This document shows positions 1-6,460 of a stretch of 17,739 bases of DNA, piece after piece. The notes under the pieces were generated by a model. It was not told the DNA's origin. It was given only the letters and a program-made list of their open reading frames with translations, and made no database searches. Made by a program: the position numbers and the translations under genes. Source of the stretch: an uncultured Novosphingobium sp. (GTDB taxonomy: Bacteria; Pseudomonadota; Alphaproteobacteria; Sphingomonadales; Sphingomonadaceae). The stretch covers positions 1 through 17,739 of the forward strand of contig CALMBN010000260.1 in the NCBI GenBank assembly GCA_937860195.1. Reading direction: 5' to 3'. How positions within the stretch are numbered: the stretch's first letter is position 1; each line of letters begins with the position of its first letter.

Positions 1-2
1 TA

Positions 3-578
3 CCCTCCGATATGCCCCCTCCGTCATCGCTTCGCGATGCCACCTCCCCCAAAGGGGGAGGATTTTCGAGCCTCAACCTGTTTGGCTACACTGGTGTTGG
101 CACCCTCGCTTTGTCCGAATACGGCCCGGTTACCCACGTCGATGCCAGCAAGAAATCGGTCGCGCAGGCCCGCGCCAATGCCGCGCTCACTGGCATGGAA
201 GATCGCCCGGTTCGCTGGATCGTCGACGATGCGGCCAAGTTCACTGCGCGCGAAGTGCGGCGCGGCAAGCGTTATGACGGGATCATCCTTGATCCCCCCA
301 AGTTCGGGCGCGGGCCAGAGGGTGAAGTGTGGCGGCTGGAGGATCACTTGCAGGCATTGGTCGCGGATTGCCGCAACCTGCTCGATGCGGACAGTCGGTT
401 CCTGTTCCTTACGGTTTATGCAGTGCGGCTGAGCTCGCTGGCTTTGGCCGGGATGTTGGAAGAGATTTTCGCCGATCTGCCAGGCACGATCGAGCATGGC
501 GATCTGGCGGTGCGTGAAGAAGGTGAGGGCGGGCGCTTGCTCCCGACTGCGATCTTCGCGCGCTGGACCAACGGCTGA
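3..578 (+). CDS. class I SAM-dependent (probably rRNA) methyltransferase, 5' part missing
   Basis: The protein carries the S-adenosylmethionine-binding motif I (LNLFGYTGVG, residues 21-30 counted from the ATG at 12), an acidic post-I strand (VDAS) and motif IV DPPKFG (residues 94-99). This matches the RlmI-like methyltransferase family, whose members methylate ribosomal RNA; the exact substrate cannot be read here. The frame is open to the left edge with no stop, so the true start is probably outside the window. The ATG at 12 lies inside an interspersed palindromic repeat (about 12-65) that is read in frame immediately before motif I, where a native beta strand would be expected. Everything from LNLF on looks normal. 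The N-terminal RNA-binding part is therefore either upstream of the window or lost, and the gene may be a disrupted copy. folB follows 21 bases downstream on the same strand. The family assignment is firm; whether the gene is intact is open. Confidence 0.8.
   Translation, partial: PSDMPPPSSLRDATSPKGGGFSSLNLFGYTGVGTLALSEYGPVTHVDASKKSVAQARANAALTGMEDRPVRWIVDDAAKFTAREVRRGKRYDGIILDPPKFGRGPEGEVWRLEDHLQALVADCRNLLDADSRFLFLTVYAVRLSSLALAGMLEEIFADLPGTIEHGDLAVREEGEGGRLLPTAIFARWTNG
12..65. repeat. interspersed palindromic repeat inside the methyltransferase frame
   Basis: Two perfect hairpins sit side by side: CATCGC/GCGATG (25-30 and 34-39, 3-base loop) and CCTCCCCC/GGGGGAGG (43-50 and 54-61, AAA loop). 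Short GC-rich double-hairpin units of this kind are common between genes in sphingomonads. The unit has no stop in the methyltransferase frame and encodes a Pro/Ser/Gly-rich stretch. The outer limits are estimated. Confidence 0.65.
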
Positions 579-599
579 TTTGTAAGTAGGGCATACGAA

Positions 600-971
600 A
601 TGGGAGACAGCCTGAGCCTTGAGGTCGCCAATTTCGAGCACGATGTCCTGACCGGCATCTACTCGGAAGAAACTGGCCGTCCGCAGCCGCTGCGCTTCAC
701 CATTTCAGTCAAACTGAAGCCCGCGCTCCACTACGAACCGGACACCCCGCTCAGCGCCAGCAAGAACTACATGGACCTGAAGTTTGCCGCTTCCCAAGCG
801 CTGCCCGAAGGCGTGCACTTCAAGCTGATTGAGGCGGTGGCTGACCACATCTGCGAAACGCTGTTCCTGCAAGATGCGCAGGTGCTCGAGGTGACGGTCA
901 AGATCGTCAAACTGGCGATCAGCGAAAACGGCGAGGAAATCGGCATAACGCTGACCCGCGAGCGGCGCTGA
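600..971 (+). CDS. folB: dihydroneopterin aldolase family protein
   Basis: This 123-residue protein has the length and pattern of the FolB family, which cleaves 7,8-dihydroneopterin to 6-hydroxymethyl-7,8-dihydropterin and glycolaldehyde in cytoplasmic folate synthesis. Visible family features are the N-terminal strand with a Gly-Ile-Tyr-x-Glu-Glu turn (residues 19-24), the NYMDLK segment in the middle, and the C-terminal strand with a lysine (VKIVKLAI) followed by the final GITLTRER strand. In the family this lysine is usually followed by Pro; here it is Leu. The ATG at 600 is preceded by only a weak AGGG. The stop overlaps the next start (TGATG at 969-973), so the downstream gene is translationally coupled. 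Linkage to moa genes places it in a general pterin cluster. Some FolB-like proteins are epimerases, so the exact activity is inferred. Confidence 0.8.
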   Translation: MGDSLSLEVANFEHDVLTGIYSEETGRPQPLRFTISVKLKPALHYEPDTPLSASKNYMDLKFAASQALPEGVHFKLIEAVADHICETLFLQDAQVLEVTVKIVKLAISENGEEIGITLTRERR

Positions 972-1321
972 TGGTGCGGTTGGAGGTTACCGGCTTGCCA
1001 GAGCGTCCGAGTGAGGCGGCGGCGGTGTTTTATGGCGAGTGGATGGACAAGGCTAAGGCCTTGCTCGCTCCTCCCTGTTCAGGGGAGGATCTCACGTTGA
1101 TTTTCCCTCCCGCCGATCACACCCACAGCGGCTGGCGGCTTGCTGCAGTTCAAACCCTGGCGCGCGAAGCTGCTCCATTGCGGGTCAACGCCGTCGCCAG
1201 CGACGATCCCGCCGCCATCACCGCAGCACTGGCCTATCTCGCCACGGCCGAGGGCCTGACCGGGCAATATCTCCCGCTCGATAGCGCCGGGGCCGGGGCT
1301 GTGGTAAGCCCTGTGCCATGA
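971..1321 (+). CDS. small Rossmann/SDR-like protein of the folB-moaA interval, probably not catalytic
   Basis: This 116-residue protein resembles only the C-terminal half of a short-chain dehydrogenase. RVNAVA (71-76), the helix [11 protein letters not shown] (85-95) and [12 protein letters not shown] (96-107) line up with the end of SDR folds. The position of the YxxxK catalytic pair is occupied by HSGWR (52-56), so both catalytic residues are missing, and there is no N-terminal glycine-rich NAD(P) motif. It starts inside the folB stop (TGATG) and its own stop overlaps the moaA start (ATGA, 1318-1321), so its synthesis is locked to both neighbours. A role in pterin or cofactor handling is a guess from position. 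The gene itself is well supported by the double overlap and by coding-like codon use. Confidence 0.75.
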   Translation: MVRLEVTGLPERPSEAAAVFYGEWMDKAKALLAPPCSGEDLTLIFPPADHTHSGWRLAAVQTLAREAAPLRVNAVASDDPAAITAALAYLATAEGLTGQYLPLDSAGAGAVVSPVP

Positions 1322-2310
1322 CCCTCGTCGACCAGTTCCAGCGCCGGATTTCCTACCTCCGCCTGTCGGTGACCGACCGCTGCGATCTGCGCTGCGCCTA
1401 TTGCATGCCCGAACAGCAGCAATTCCTGCCGCGCAAGGACGTGCTCAGCCTTGAGGAATTGCACCAACTGGCCCTGGGTTTCATCGCTCGCGGCGTGACC
1501 AAGCTGCGGTTGACCGGGGGCGAGCCACTCGTCCGGCGCGACATGATCGAGCTGGTCCGCGCGCTGGGGCGCAAGCTGGGTGATGGGCTGGAGGAACTGA
1601 CCCTCACTACCAATGGCACCCGGCTGGCTACCTTTGCCGAGGACTTGCATGCAGCAGGGGTCCGGCGGATCAACGTCTCGCTCGATACGCTCGACCGCGC
1701 CAAGTTCGCCGAATTGGCCCGCCGCGACAGTCTGCCGCAGGTGCTCGAAGGGATCGTGGCAGCACAGGCGGCTGGGCTGAAAGTCAAGCTCAACACCGTG
1801 GCGCTGAAGGGCATAAACCGCGATGAAATTCCGGCGCTGATGGATTGGGCGCACGGGCGCAGCATTGATCTGACCTTGATCGAGGTCATGCCGCTGGGTG
1901 AAGTCGAAACCGACCGGTTCGACCACTACCTGCCGCTGAGCGAAGTTCGCGCAGATCTGGAGCGCCGCTACTCGCTGAGCGACAGTGTGCACCGAACCGG
2001 CGGCCCGGCGCGCTATGCCGATGTTGCGGAGACCGGAGGCCGTATCGGGTTCATTACGCCGCTCACCAACAATTTCTGCGAAGGCTGCAACCGGGTGCGG
2101 GTGACTGCGACTGGGCAACTCCACCCGTGCCTTGGCGGGACCGAGCAGGTCGATCTGCGCGCCGCGCTGCGTTCGGCCAATCCCGATGCGGCACTGTCCG
2201 CTGCGCTGGATGAGGCGATGCGGATCAAGCCGGAACGGCACCATTTCCGGATTGACCAGCGCGGTGCTGCGCCAGCGCTAGCGCGGCATATGTCGACAAC
2301 CGGCGGCTGA
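1318..2310 (+). CDS. moaA: GTP 3',8-cyclase (molybdenum cofactor step 1)
   Basis: MoaA is a radical-SAM enzyme that, with MoaC, turns GTP into cyclic pyranopterin monophosphate. The N-terminal radical-SAM cluster motif CxxxCxxC is present at C22, C26 and C29 ([10 protein letters not shown]), followed by the GGEP SAM-binding loop. The second, C-terminal [4Fe-4S] site appears as FCEGCNRVR plus a Cys 14 residues after the second one (HPCLGG). The protein ends in the double glycine (TTGG) that MoaA needs at its C terminus. Its 330 residues are the normal length. The start overlaps the previous stop by four bases, and moaD begins two bases after the stop, so this is the core of one operon. moaC and moaB are not in the window. 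Confidence 0.97.
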   Translation: MTLVDQFQRRISYLRLSVTDRCDLRCAYCMPEQQQFLPRKDVLSLEELHQLALGFIARGVTKLRLTGGEPLVRRDMIELVRALGRKLGDGLEELTLTTNGTRLATFAEDLHAAGVRRINVSLDTLDRAKFAELARRDSLPQVLEGIVAAQAAGLKVKLNTVALKGINRDEIPALMDWAHGRSIDLTLIEVMPLGEVETDRFDHYLPLSEVRADLERRYSLSDSVHRTGGPARYADVAETGGRIGFITPLTNNFCEGCNRVRVTATGQLHPCLGGTEQVDLRAALRSANPDAALSAALDEAMRIKPERHHFRIDQRGAAPALARHMSTTGG

Positions 2311-2312
2311 CC

Positions 2313-2549
2313 ATGGCCAGACTGGTGTTCTTGGGCCGACTGCAAGATGTCGCCGGTTGCGCCGAGCGTGAAGTCGCGGCTGCACCGCTTTCCGATATCC
2401 TTGCCACACTCTCGCCCGAGCTGGCTTTGGCCTTGACCGATGAACGGGTGCGCTGGGCGTTCAACGGTGAATTGATCGCCGAGCACGGCGGGATCACGCT
2501 CGGCGAGGGCGATGAACTGGCGTTCCTGCCTGCTGTCAGCGGAGGTTGA
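2313..2549 (+). CDS. moaD: molybdopterin synthase small subunit, sulfur carrier
   Basis: This 78-residue ubiquitin-fold protein ends in VSGG. The C-terminal Gly-Gly is adenylated and thiocarboxylated, then donates sulfur to cyclic pyranopterin monophosphate within the MoaD-MoaE complex. Length, the FLGRL opening strand and the FLPAVSGG end fit the family. The ATG lies two bases after the moaA stop. The end of the gene holds the ribosome binding site for moaE (GGAGG at 2541-2545), which codes for part of the essential Gly-Gly end. Confidence 0.93.
   Translation: MARLVFLGRLQDVAGCAEREVAAAPLSDILATLSPELALALTDERVRWAFNGELIAEHGGITLGEGDELAFLPAVSGG
2541..2545 (+). promoter_or_regulatory. ribosome binding site fixing the GTG start of moaE
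   Basis: A perfect GGAGG stands 8 bases before the GTG at 2554. An upstream in-frame ATG at 2512 would give 14 extra residues, read from moaD sequence in another frame, with no Shine-Dalgarno. The GTG is therefore preferred. Confidence 0.7.
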
Positions 2550-2553
2550 GCCG

Positions 2554-2997
2554 GTGATCGACGTTCGCCTGCTCGACGCTCCGTTCGTACCTGGCGAATT
2601 CATTGGCCCGTTCACCAAGGCCCATCCCGGCCTTGGCGGGGTCTGCAGTTTCGTCGGTGAAGTGCGCGCCAAGGGTGGGGTCGAGGCGCTCGAACTCAGC
2701 CATTTCGCGCCACTGACCCTGCCGGGAATGCAAGCGCTCGCGGCAAGTGCAGTTGAGCGATTCGGCCTGATGGGGATAGTGATTCTCCACCGTACCGGGG
2801 TGATGCTGCCGGGCGAACCGATCGTGCTGGTCGCCGCCGCCGCCTCGCACCGCCGTGCGGCCTTCGATGCTGTCGACTTTGCGATGGATCACCTCAAAAG
2901 CCAAAGCTGGTTCTGGAAGCGCGAGCAGCGCGCCGGGCAATGGCACTGGATCGAGCCGCGCGATGATGACTACGCCAGCCTGTCGCGCTGGGATTGA
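2554..2997 (+). CDS. moaE: molybdopterin synthase catalytic subunit
   Basis: MoaE binds cyclic pyranopterin monophosphate and accepts sulfur from thiocarboxylated MoaD to make molybdopterin. The 147-residue protein (GTG start) matches the usual length of about 150. Conserved features are GGVCSFVGEVR near the N terminus, the RTGVMLPGEPIVLV strand region, the SHRRAAFDAVDFAMDHLK helix and the catalytic-lysine segment SQSWFWKRE near the C terminus. It is the last gene of the folB-moaADE operon; the next gene is convergent. Confidence 0.95.
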   Translation: MIDVRLLDAPFVPGEFIGPFTKAHPGLGGVCSFVGEVRAKGGVEALELSHFAPLTLPGMQALAASAVERFGLMGIVILHRTGVMLPGEPIVLVAAAASHRRAAFDAVDFAMDHLKSQSWFWKREQRAGQWHWIEPRDDDYASLSRWD

Positions 2998-3004
2998 GTC
3001 TTGG

Positions 3005-3028
3005 GCCTTTCCTCAACTGGTGAGGGGC
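3005..3028. terminator. possible bulged hairpin between convergent genes
   Basis: GCC (3005-3007) and CCTCA (3011-3015) pair with TGAGG (3021-3025) and GGC (3026-3028), leaving a three-T bulge. There is no T tract on either side, so an intrinsic terminator is not proven. Position between moaE and the convergent lipoprotein gene is the main argument. Confidence 0.25.
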
Positions 3029-3037
3029 TAAGAAGTT

Positions 3038-3550
3038 CTACCGTTCCAGCAAGCCTTTGAGCGAATCGAGCACCCCGTCCTGTCGAGCGACAATCGCAGT
3101 CACTTCCTGACGCGCCGCTTCAATTGCGGTGACATCGCGGCCTTGGGTCCGGGCTTCGGCATAAAGCGAATCGAGTTCTGCCATCGCCACCATCGCCTGT
3201 GCCCGTGCGGCTTCCAGCTCGGAAACGGCAACAGTGGCCACTGACCAGGTTTCGCTCCCCATCTTCGCGCCGCGTGCGGTCGAGGCAAGCGAGCGGGCGC
3301 GAGCCACTTTGCCATTGAATTGCCCGTCAGCGCGGCGGGCCTGGGCAACCAGCCCATCAAGCTTGCCCATTGTTTCCGGGTCAAGTGGCGCGGGCGGCGG
3401 GGCAGGCGGCGGCGAGGCGGGCGGCCAGGTTGCGGTCACGCGCTCGGCCGGGCGTTTGGCGAGTGAAGGATAGGCTGCCTCATCTGTGGCGCAGGCGCTC
3501 AGGATCAGAACGCTGGCCGCAAGGATCAGAGCGGGATAAAGGTTGCGCAT
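3038..3550 (-). CDS. predicted lipoprotein of unknown function
   Basis: With the start at 3550 the protein has 170 residues and a classical lipoprotein signal: a hydrophobic stretch (residues 6-17) and lipobox LSAC with the lipidated cysteine at residue 20. A proline/alanine-rich linker (about residues 41-57) leads into an alanine-rich, strongly helical C-terminal half that may form a coiled coil. It would be anchored in the cell envelope. An upstream start at 3574 would add eight residues before the signal sequence and is less likely; GGCAGG lies close before the chosen ATG. I do not recognise the family. The gene is convergent with moaE and divergent from rplU. Confidence 0.75.
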   Translation of the reverse strand: MRNLYPALILAASVLILSACATDEAAYPSLAKRPAERVTATWPPASPPPAPPPAPLDPETMGKLDGLVAQARRADGQFNGKVARARSLASTARGAKMGSETWSVATVAVSELEAARAQAMVAMAELDSLYAEARTQGRDVTAIEAARQEVTAIVARQDGVLDSLKGLLER

Positions 3551-3600
3551 GCCTGCCCATAGCATGCCCGGCAAACCGTGCCAGAGTGTTGCTTCCCCCG

Positions 3601-3629
3601 TTGACAGTCTGGGGACCTTGGACTAGGGG
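3601..3629 (+). promoter_or_regulatory. candidate promoter of rplU-rpmA
   Basis: A perfect -35 box TTGACA (3601-3606) is followed after 17 bases by TAGGGG (3624-3629), a poor -10. It lies about 95 bases before the rplU start and faces it. Two similar stretches, GGGGACCTTGG (3611-3621) and GGGGACCCTTG (3642-3652), lie in and after it. Confidence 0.45.
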
Positions 3630-3722
3630 CTGCCCTTCTTTGGGGACCCTTGCCATTGGCGAGGCCCGGGACGCTGCCCGAATCTCCGGGTGGTTTGAAT
3701 GAAATGAATGGATAAGGGCACC

Positions 3723-4145
3723 ATGTTCGCAGTTGTGCGCACGGGCGGCAAACAATACCGGGTTGCTGCCGGAGACAAAATCGCGGTTGAGAAACTGGCT
3801 GGTGAAGCCGGTGAAACCATCACGCTGGGCGATGTCCTGCTGGCCGGTGACGGCGGTGAAGTGAAGGATGCCAAGGGCATCGTCGTTTCGGCCGAGATTA
3901 TCGCCCAGGCGAAGTCGGAAAAGGTGATCGTTTTCAAAAAGCGTCGCCGCCACAACTATCGCCGCAAGAACGGCCACCGTCAGCAGCTCACCCTGCTGCG
4001 GATCGTGGCTGTCGGCGCCGAAGCCAAGAAGGCCGCTCCCAAAAAGGAAGCTGCCGCCCCCAAGGTTGAAGAAGCTGCTGCTGAAGCGCCCGCCAAGAAG
4101 GCTCCGGCCAAGAAGGCTGCGGCACCCAAAGCAGCTGCTGAATAA
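3723..4145 (+). CDS. rplU: 50S ribosomal protein L21
   Basis: The 140-residue protein opens with the L21 signature [14 protein letters not shown] and contains the basic rRNA-binding loop [18 protein letters not shown] (70-87). The L21 core ends near residue 101 and is followed by about 40 residues of Ala/Lys/Pro/Glu low complexity, an extension typical of this group of alphaproteobacteria. An ATG at 3708 would add five residues, but AAGGG (3714-3718) sits just before 3723, and L21 proteins begin at MFAV. rpmA follows after 19 bases, the standard rplU-rpmA pair. Confidence 0.96.
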   Translation: MFAVVRTGGKQYRVAAGDKIAVEKLAGEAGETITLGDVLLAGDGGEVKDAKGIVVSAEIIAQAKSEKVIVFKKRRRHNYRRKNGHRQQLTLLRIVAVGAEAKKAAPKKEAAAPKVEEAAAEAPAKKAPAKKAAAPKAAAE

Positions 4146-4164
4146 GAATCCGGAGTAGACCCAG

Positions 4165-4431
4165 ATGGCACATAAAAAAGCAGGCGGCTCTTCGCGCAAC
4201 GGTCGCGATTCGGCTGGCCGCCGCCTCGGCGTGAAAAAGTTCGGCGGTCAGGACGTGATCGGCGGCAACATTATCATCCGCCAGCGCGGAACCCGCGTCT
4301 ATCCGGGTGCCAATGTCGGCCTTGGCAAGGATCATACCCTGTTCGCGCTGACCGCGGGCCGCGTGCGATTCCATGCCGGCAAACTCGGCCGCAAGTATGT
4401 TTCGGTCGATATGGCAGCCGCCGCCGAATAA
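4165..4431 (+). CDS. rpmA: 50S ribosomal protein L27
   Basis: The 88-residue protein starts with [16 protein letters not shown], the unprocessed L27 N terminus that reaches the peptidyl transferase centre, followed by [12 protein letters not shown] and [16 protein letters not shown] at 4152-4155 is nine bases before the ATG. It shares a transcript with rplU and is followed by a strong terminator. Confidence 0.98.
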   Translation: MAHKKAGGSSRNGRDSAGRRLGVKKFGGQDVIGGNIIIRQRGTRVYPGANVGLGKDHTLFALTAGRVRFHAGKLGRKYVSVDMAAAAE

Positions 4432-4433
4432 CC

Positions 4434-4492
4434 GGATGACCAATATCGGGTCATCCTAGACAGGATGGCCCCCCGCCGGAATCCGATTCCGG
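4434..4492. other. two perfect hairpins in the rpmA 3' region
   Basis: GGATGACC/GGTCATCC (4434-4441 and 4449-4456, 7-base loop) and CCGGAAT/ATTCCGG (4476-4482 and 4486-4492, 3-base loop) precede the terminator. Neither has a T tract. They may stabilise the 3' end of the rplU-rpmA message. Confidence 0.5.
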
Positions 4493-4498
4493 AAAAAC

Positions 4499-4530
4499 GA
4501 GGGAGAGGGGCCAACCCGTCTCCCTCTTTT
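4499..4530 (+). terminator. rho-independent terminator of rplU-rpmA
   Basis: GAGGGAGA (4499-4506) pairs perfectly with TCTCCCTC (4519-4526) around a 12-base loop that can itself pair GGG with CCC. TTTT follows directly at 4527-4530. This is the clearest intrinsic terminator in the window. Confidence 0.8.
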
Positions 4531-4657
4531 CGTCTCTCCCTCAGCACGGTTTTGGCAGGACATCCGGTTCCGGGTGCGCCCTGACGCATGCCGTAATGGC
4601 ACTGTCACACCCCCGCGCTATGACGCGGGTGTGGGGCGAATGACGGGAGTTGAGTTG

Positions 4658-5218
4658 ATGTTCATTCGCAGTGAAAGGCTGTTCCTTAGGCCCGGTTGGC
4701 CTGAGGATTGGCGCGAGTTGCTTAGCCGGATCGCGGACGAGGCAGTGGTCAAGAACCTCGCCAAGGCGCCGTGGCCCTACACGCCCGATGACGCGCGCTG
4801 GTTTTCCAGCCAGCCGCAGCATCCGCGCCTGCCGCACTTCTTCATCACTTTGCCCACTGCCAGTGGTCCGGCGGAACTGGTCGGCTGCGTCGGCCTGGGA
4901 GAAGTCGAGGGAGAGGTTGAACTCGGTTACTGGATCGGCCGCGAATACTGGGGCCGCGGCTTTGCGACCGAGGCCGCGCGGGCGGTGCTGAATCTTGCCA
5001 AAGTGCTGGGCCACCGAACGTTGGTAGCGGGTCACTTTGTCGACAACCCGGCATCAGGATCGGTGCTGCGCAAGATCGGCTTTGCCGCGACGGGCAAACA
5101 GCGGCATCGGTTCAGCGCGGCGCGCGGCGAAGACGTGCAGTCAGTTGAACACCGGATCGCATTGGGTGAGCCGAGTGACTGCGATGCCGAAGGGCAAGAT
5201 GCGATGCGCGCGGCCTAG
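4658..5218 (+). CDS. GNAT-family N-acetyltransferase (RimJ/RimL type)
   Basis: The 186-residue protein has the acetyltransferase fold: an opening SERLFLRP strand, the LVGCVGLG beta strand (74-81), VELGYWIGREYWGRGFATEAA with the acetyl-CoA pyrophosphate loop at residues 95-104, and the NPASGSVLRKIGF helix-turn (130-142) typical of the group that acetylates protein N termini or small molecules. The substrate is unknown. In-frame ATGs also occur at 4574 and 4640; the one at 4658 is chosen because GGGAG (4644-4648) lies nine bases ahead and family members begin at this strand. The gene follows the rpmA terminator in the same direction. Confidence 0.88.
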   Translation: MFIRSERLFLRPGWPEDWRELLSRIADEAVVKNLAKAPWPYTPDDARWFSSQPQHPRLPHFFITLPTASGPAELVGCVGLGEVEGEVELGYWIGREYWGRGFATEAARAVLNLAKVLGHRTLVAGHFVDNPASGSVLRKIGFAATGKQRHRFSAARGEDVQSVEHRIALGEPSDCDAEGQDAMRAA

Positions 5219-5298
5219 TTTGTCCCCCGAAGGGTCGAGGGTCAGTGCTTGCTCAATCCACTATCGAGGCATCAAACCGGCAAAGATATCGGAGGAAA

Positions 5299-5379
5299 AT
5301 GCCCGCCGCCCGTAGTCATACGACCGGTCAGGTAATCTTGCGTCGAGACCGAAGCCAGTTTGAGGTCCTGCGGATTTGA
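5299..5379 (+). CDS. possible 26-residue small ORF
   Basis: An ATG three bases after a perfect GGAGG (5291-5295) opens a 26-codon basic frame ending in TGA. The spacing is shorter than ideal and there is no recognisable domain. Kept only because the ribosome binding site is good in an otherwise empty spacer. Confidence 0.15.
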   Translation: MPAARSHTTGQVILRRDRSQFEVLRI

Positions 5380-5402
5380 CCAATTTTGTCCATTGCTGCG
5401 TT

Positions 5403-5458
5403 GGCAAGCCTTGAAATATCTCCATATTCCTGCGGCTTGCCGCCTTGCACCGAGCAAG
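5403..5458 (-). other. structured element downstream of virB11 (possible RNA or repeat)
   Basis: The 276-base spacer 5219-5494 has no convincing gene. Within it GGCAAGCC (5403-5410) pairs with GGCTTGCC (5434-5441). The inside folds again as a seven-pair stem (5413-5419 with 5424-5430) around a four-base loop, giving a long two-tier hairpin. One inner pair is A-C when read on the + strand but a G-U wobble on the - strand, which favours a - strand RNA, co-directional with the secretion operon ending at 5495. A second small stem, CTTGC/GCAAG (5444-5448 and 5454-5458), stands beside it. No T tract follows, so it is not a standard terminator. On the - strand the apical loop reads GGAG. Confidence 0.45.
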
Positions 5459-5494
5459 ATTGCCTCAAAACTCGACGACGAATTTAACAGGTCT

Positions 5495-6460
5495 TTATCC
5501 TAGAATGGTCGTTGTCGATATTTGCCGAACGCCCCCGATGCGCGACAATTGGACAACAATGTCGATCGATTTTCGGATGTAGCGAACCGCATCATCCCAC
5601 CCCAGCTTGCTCCCAGCCTGAAGCGTGAGGAGCACAAGCTGCTCGATCGCGCGTTCTGGAGAGTCGGCGTGAATTGTTGTGATTGAACCAGGATGTCCGG
5701 TATTAACCGCGCGCAGAAAAGTCATCGCTTCGCCTCCTCTGATCTCGCCGAGAATGATCCGGTCGGGTCGCATTCGGAGCGCAGCGATCAGCAGGTCTTC
5801 GGCCGTGACATCAGCCTCGCCCTGGCCACCGCGCGCGGCAATCAGCCCGACAGCGTTGGCGTGGCGCAGTTGCAGCTCAGCCGCATCCTCGATCAGGATC
5901 AGCCGCTCATCGCCCGGTACCTCGCGCAGGAGGGCATTGAGGAAGGTGGTTTTGCCCGATGAGGTGCCACCGGAGATCAGGATGTTGCGGCGATCCTTCA
6001 CTGCCCGGCGCAGCATCGCGATGGGATCTTCCGGTGGTGCGGCGGGACGAAGCGTATTGGAAGTTTCAGTCTGGCTGACTGATCCTGCCAGCAACGGCCG
6101 GTAGCTCTCCAGCTCAAGGTCCTGCACCACATGGCGGCGGATCGCGACCGCAACTTCGCCGCGTGTTGCCGGTGGCAGGACCAGTTGGATGCGAGAACCA
6201 TCGGGCAGGCTTCCGGCGAGCAACGGAGATTCGCGGTTGATGCCCTGGGCGTTGGCGGCCGCAACTTGGCGCGCAAGCCGTTGCAGGGCAGTCCGATCCA
6301 GTTCCGGAGTATCGTGCCGCTCGATCATTCCTCCGACCGACTCGGTCCAGATTTCACCGGGGCGGTTGATGTAGATGTCAGTGATGTCAGTGCGTTCCAG
6401 CCACGAGGCCAATGGGGCAAGATAGCTCTCCAGGTAGAACTGTCCTGCCGCAAGGTTCAC
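5495..6460 (-). CDS. virB11: T4SS hexameric ATPase VirB11
   Basis: The 321-residue cytoplasmic traffic ATPase energises pilus assembly and substrate transfer at the inner membrane. Walker A is GGTSSGKT (164-171), followed by the LILIEDAAELQL Asp-box region (187-198), the Walker B area RPDRIILGEIRGGEA (231-245) and the His-box GHPGSITTIHADSP (255-268), all in the right order. Its N-terminal domain (LERTDITDIYINRPGEIW) is also typical. The start overlaps the virB10 stop by ATGA. It is the last gene of the operon. Confidence 0.96.
   Translation of the reverse strand: MNLAAGQFYLESYLAPLASWLERTDITDIYINRPGEIWTESVGGMIERHDTPELDRTALQRLARQVAAANAQGINRESPLLAGSLPDGSRIQLVLPPATRGEVAVAIRRHVVQDLELESYRPLLAGSVSQTETSNTLRPAAPPEDPIAMLRRAVKDRRNILISGGTSSGKTTFLNALLREVPGDERLILIEDAAELQLRHANAVGLIAARGGQGEADVTAEDLLIAALRMRPDRIILGEIRGGEAMTFLRAVNTGHPGSITTIHADSPERAIEQLVLLTLQAGSKLGWDDAVRYIRKSIDIVVQLSRIGGVRQISTTTILG

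Noticed and set aside
1234-2244. Long - strand open frame (336 codons) opposite moaA
   Set aside because: It is the antisense of a complete MoaA with all cluster cysteines; it shows no recognisable domain and is explained by GC-rich codon bias.
4604-4634. Dyad CACACCC...GGGTGTG before the GNAT gene as terminator or operator
   Set aside because: The arms differ by two extra cytosines and there is no T tract; a GC-rich chance match is likely.
5272-5457. - strand 61-codon frame downstream of virB11
   Set aside because: It needs a TTG start, has no good ribosome binding site and covers the hairpin element; no domain is visible, though conservation was not testable here.
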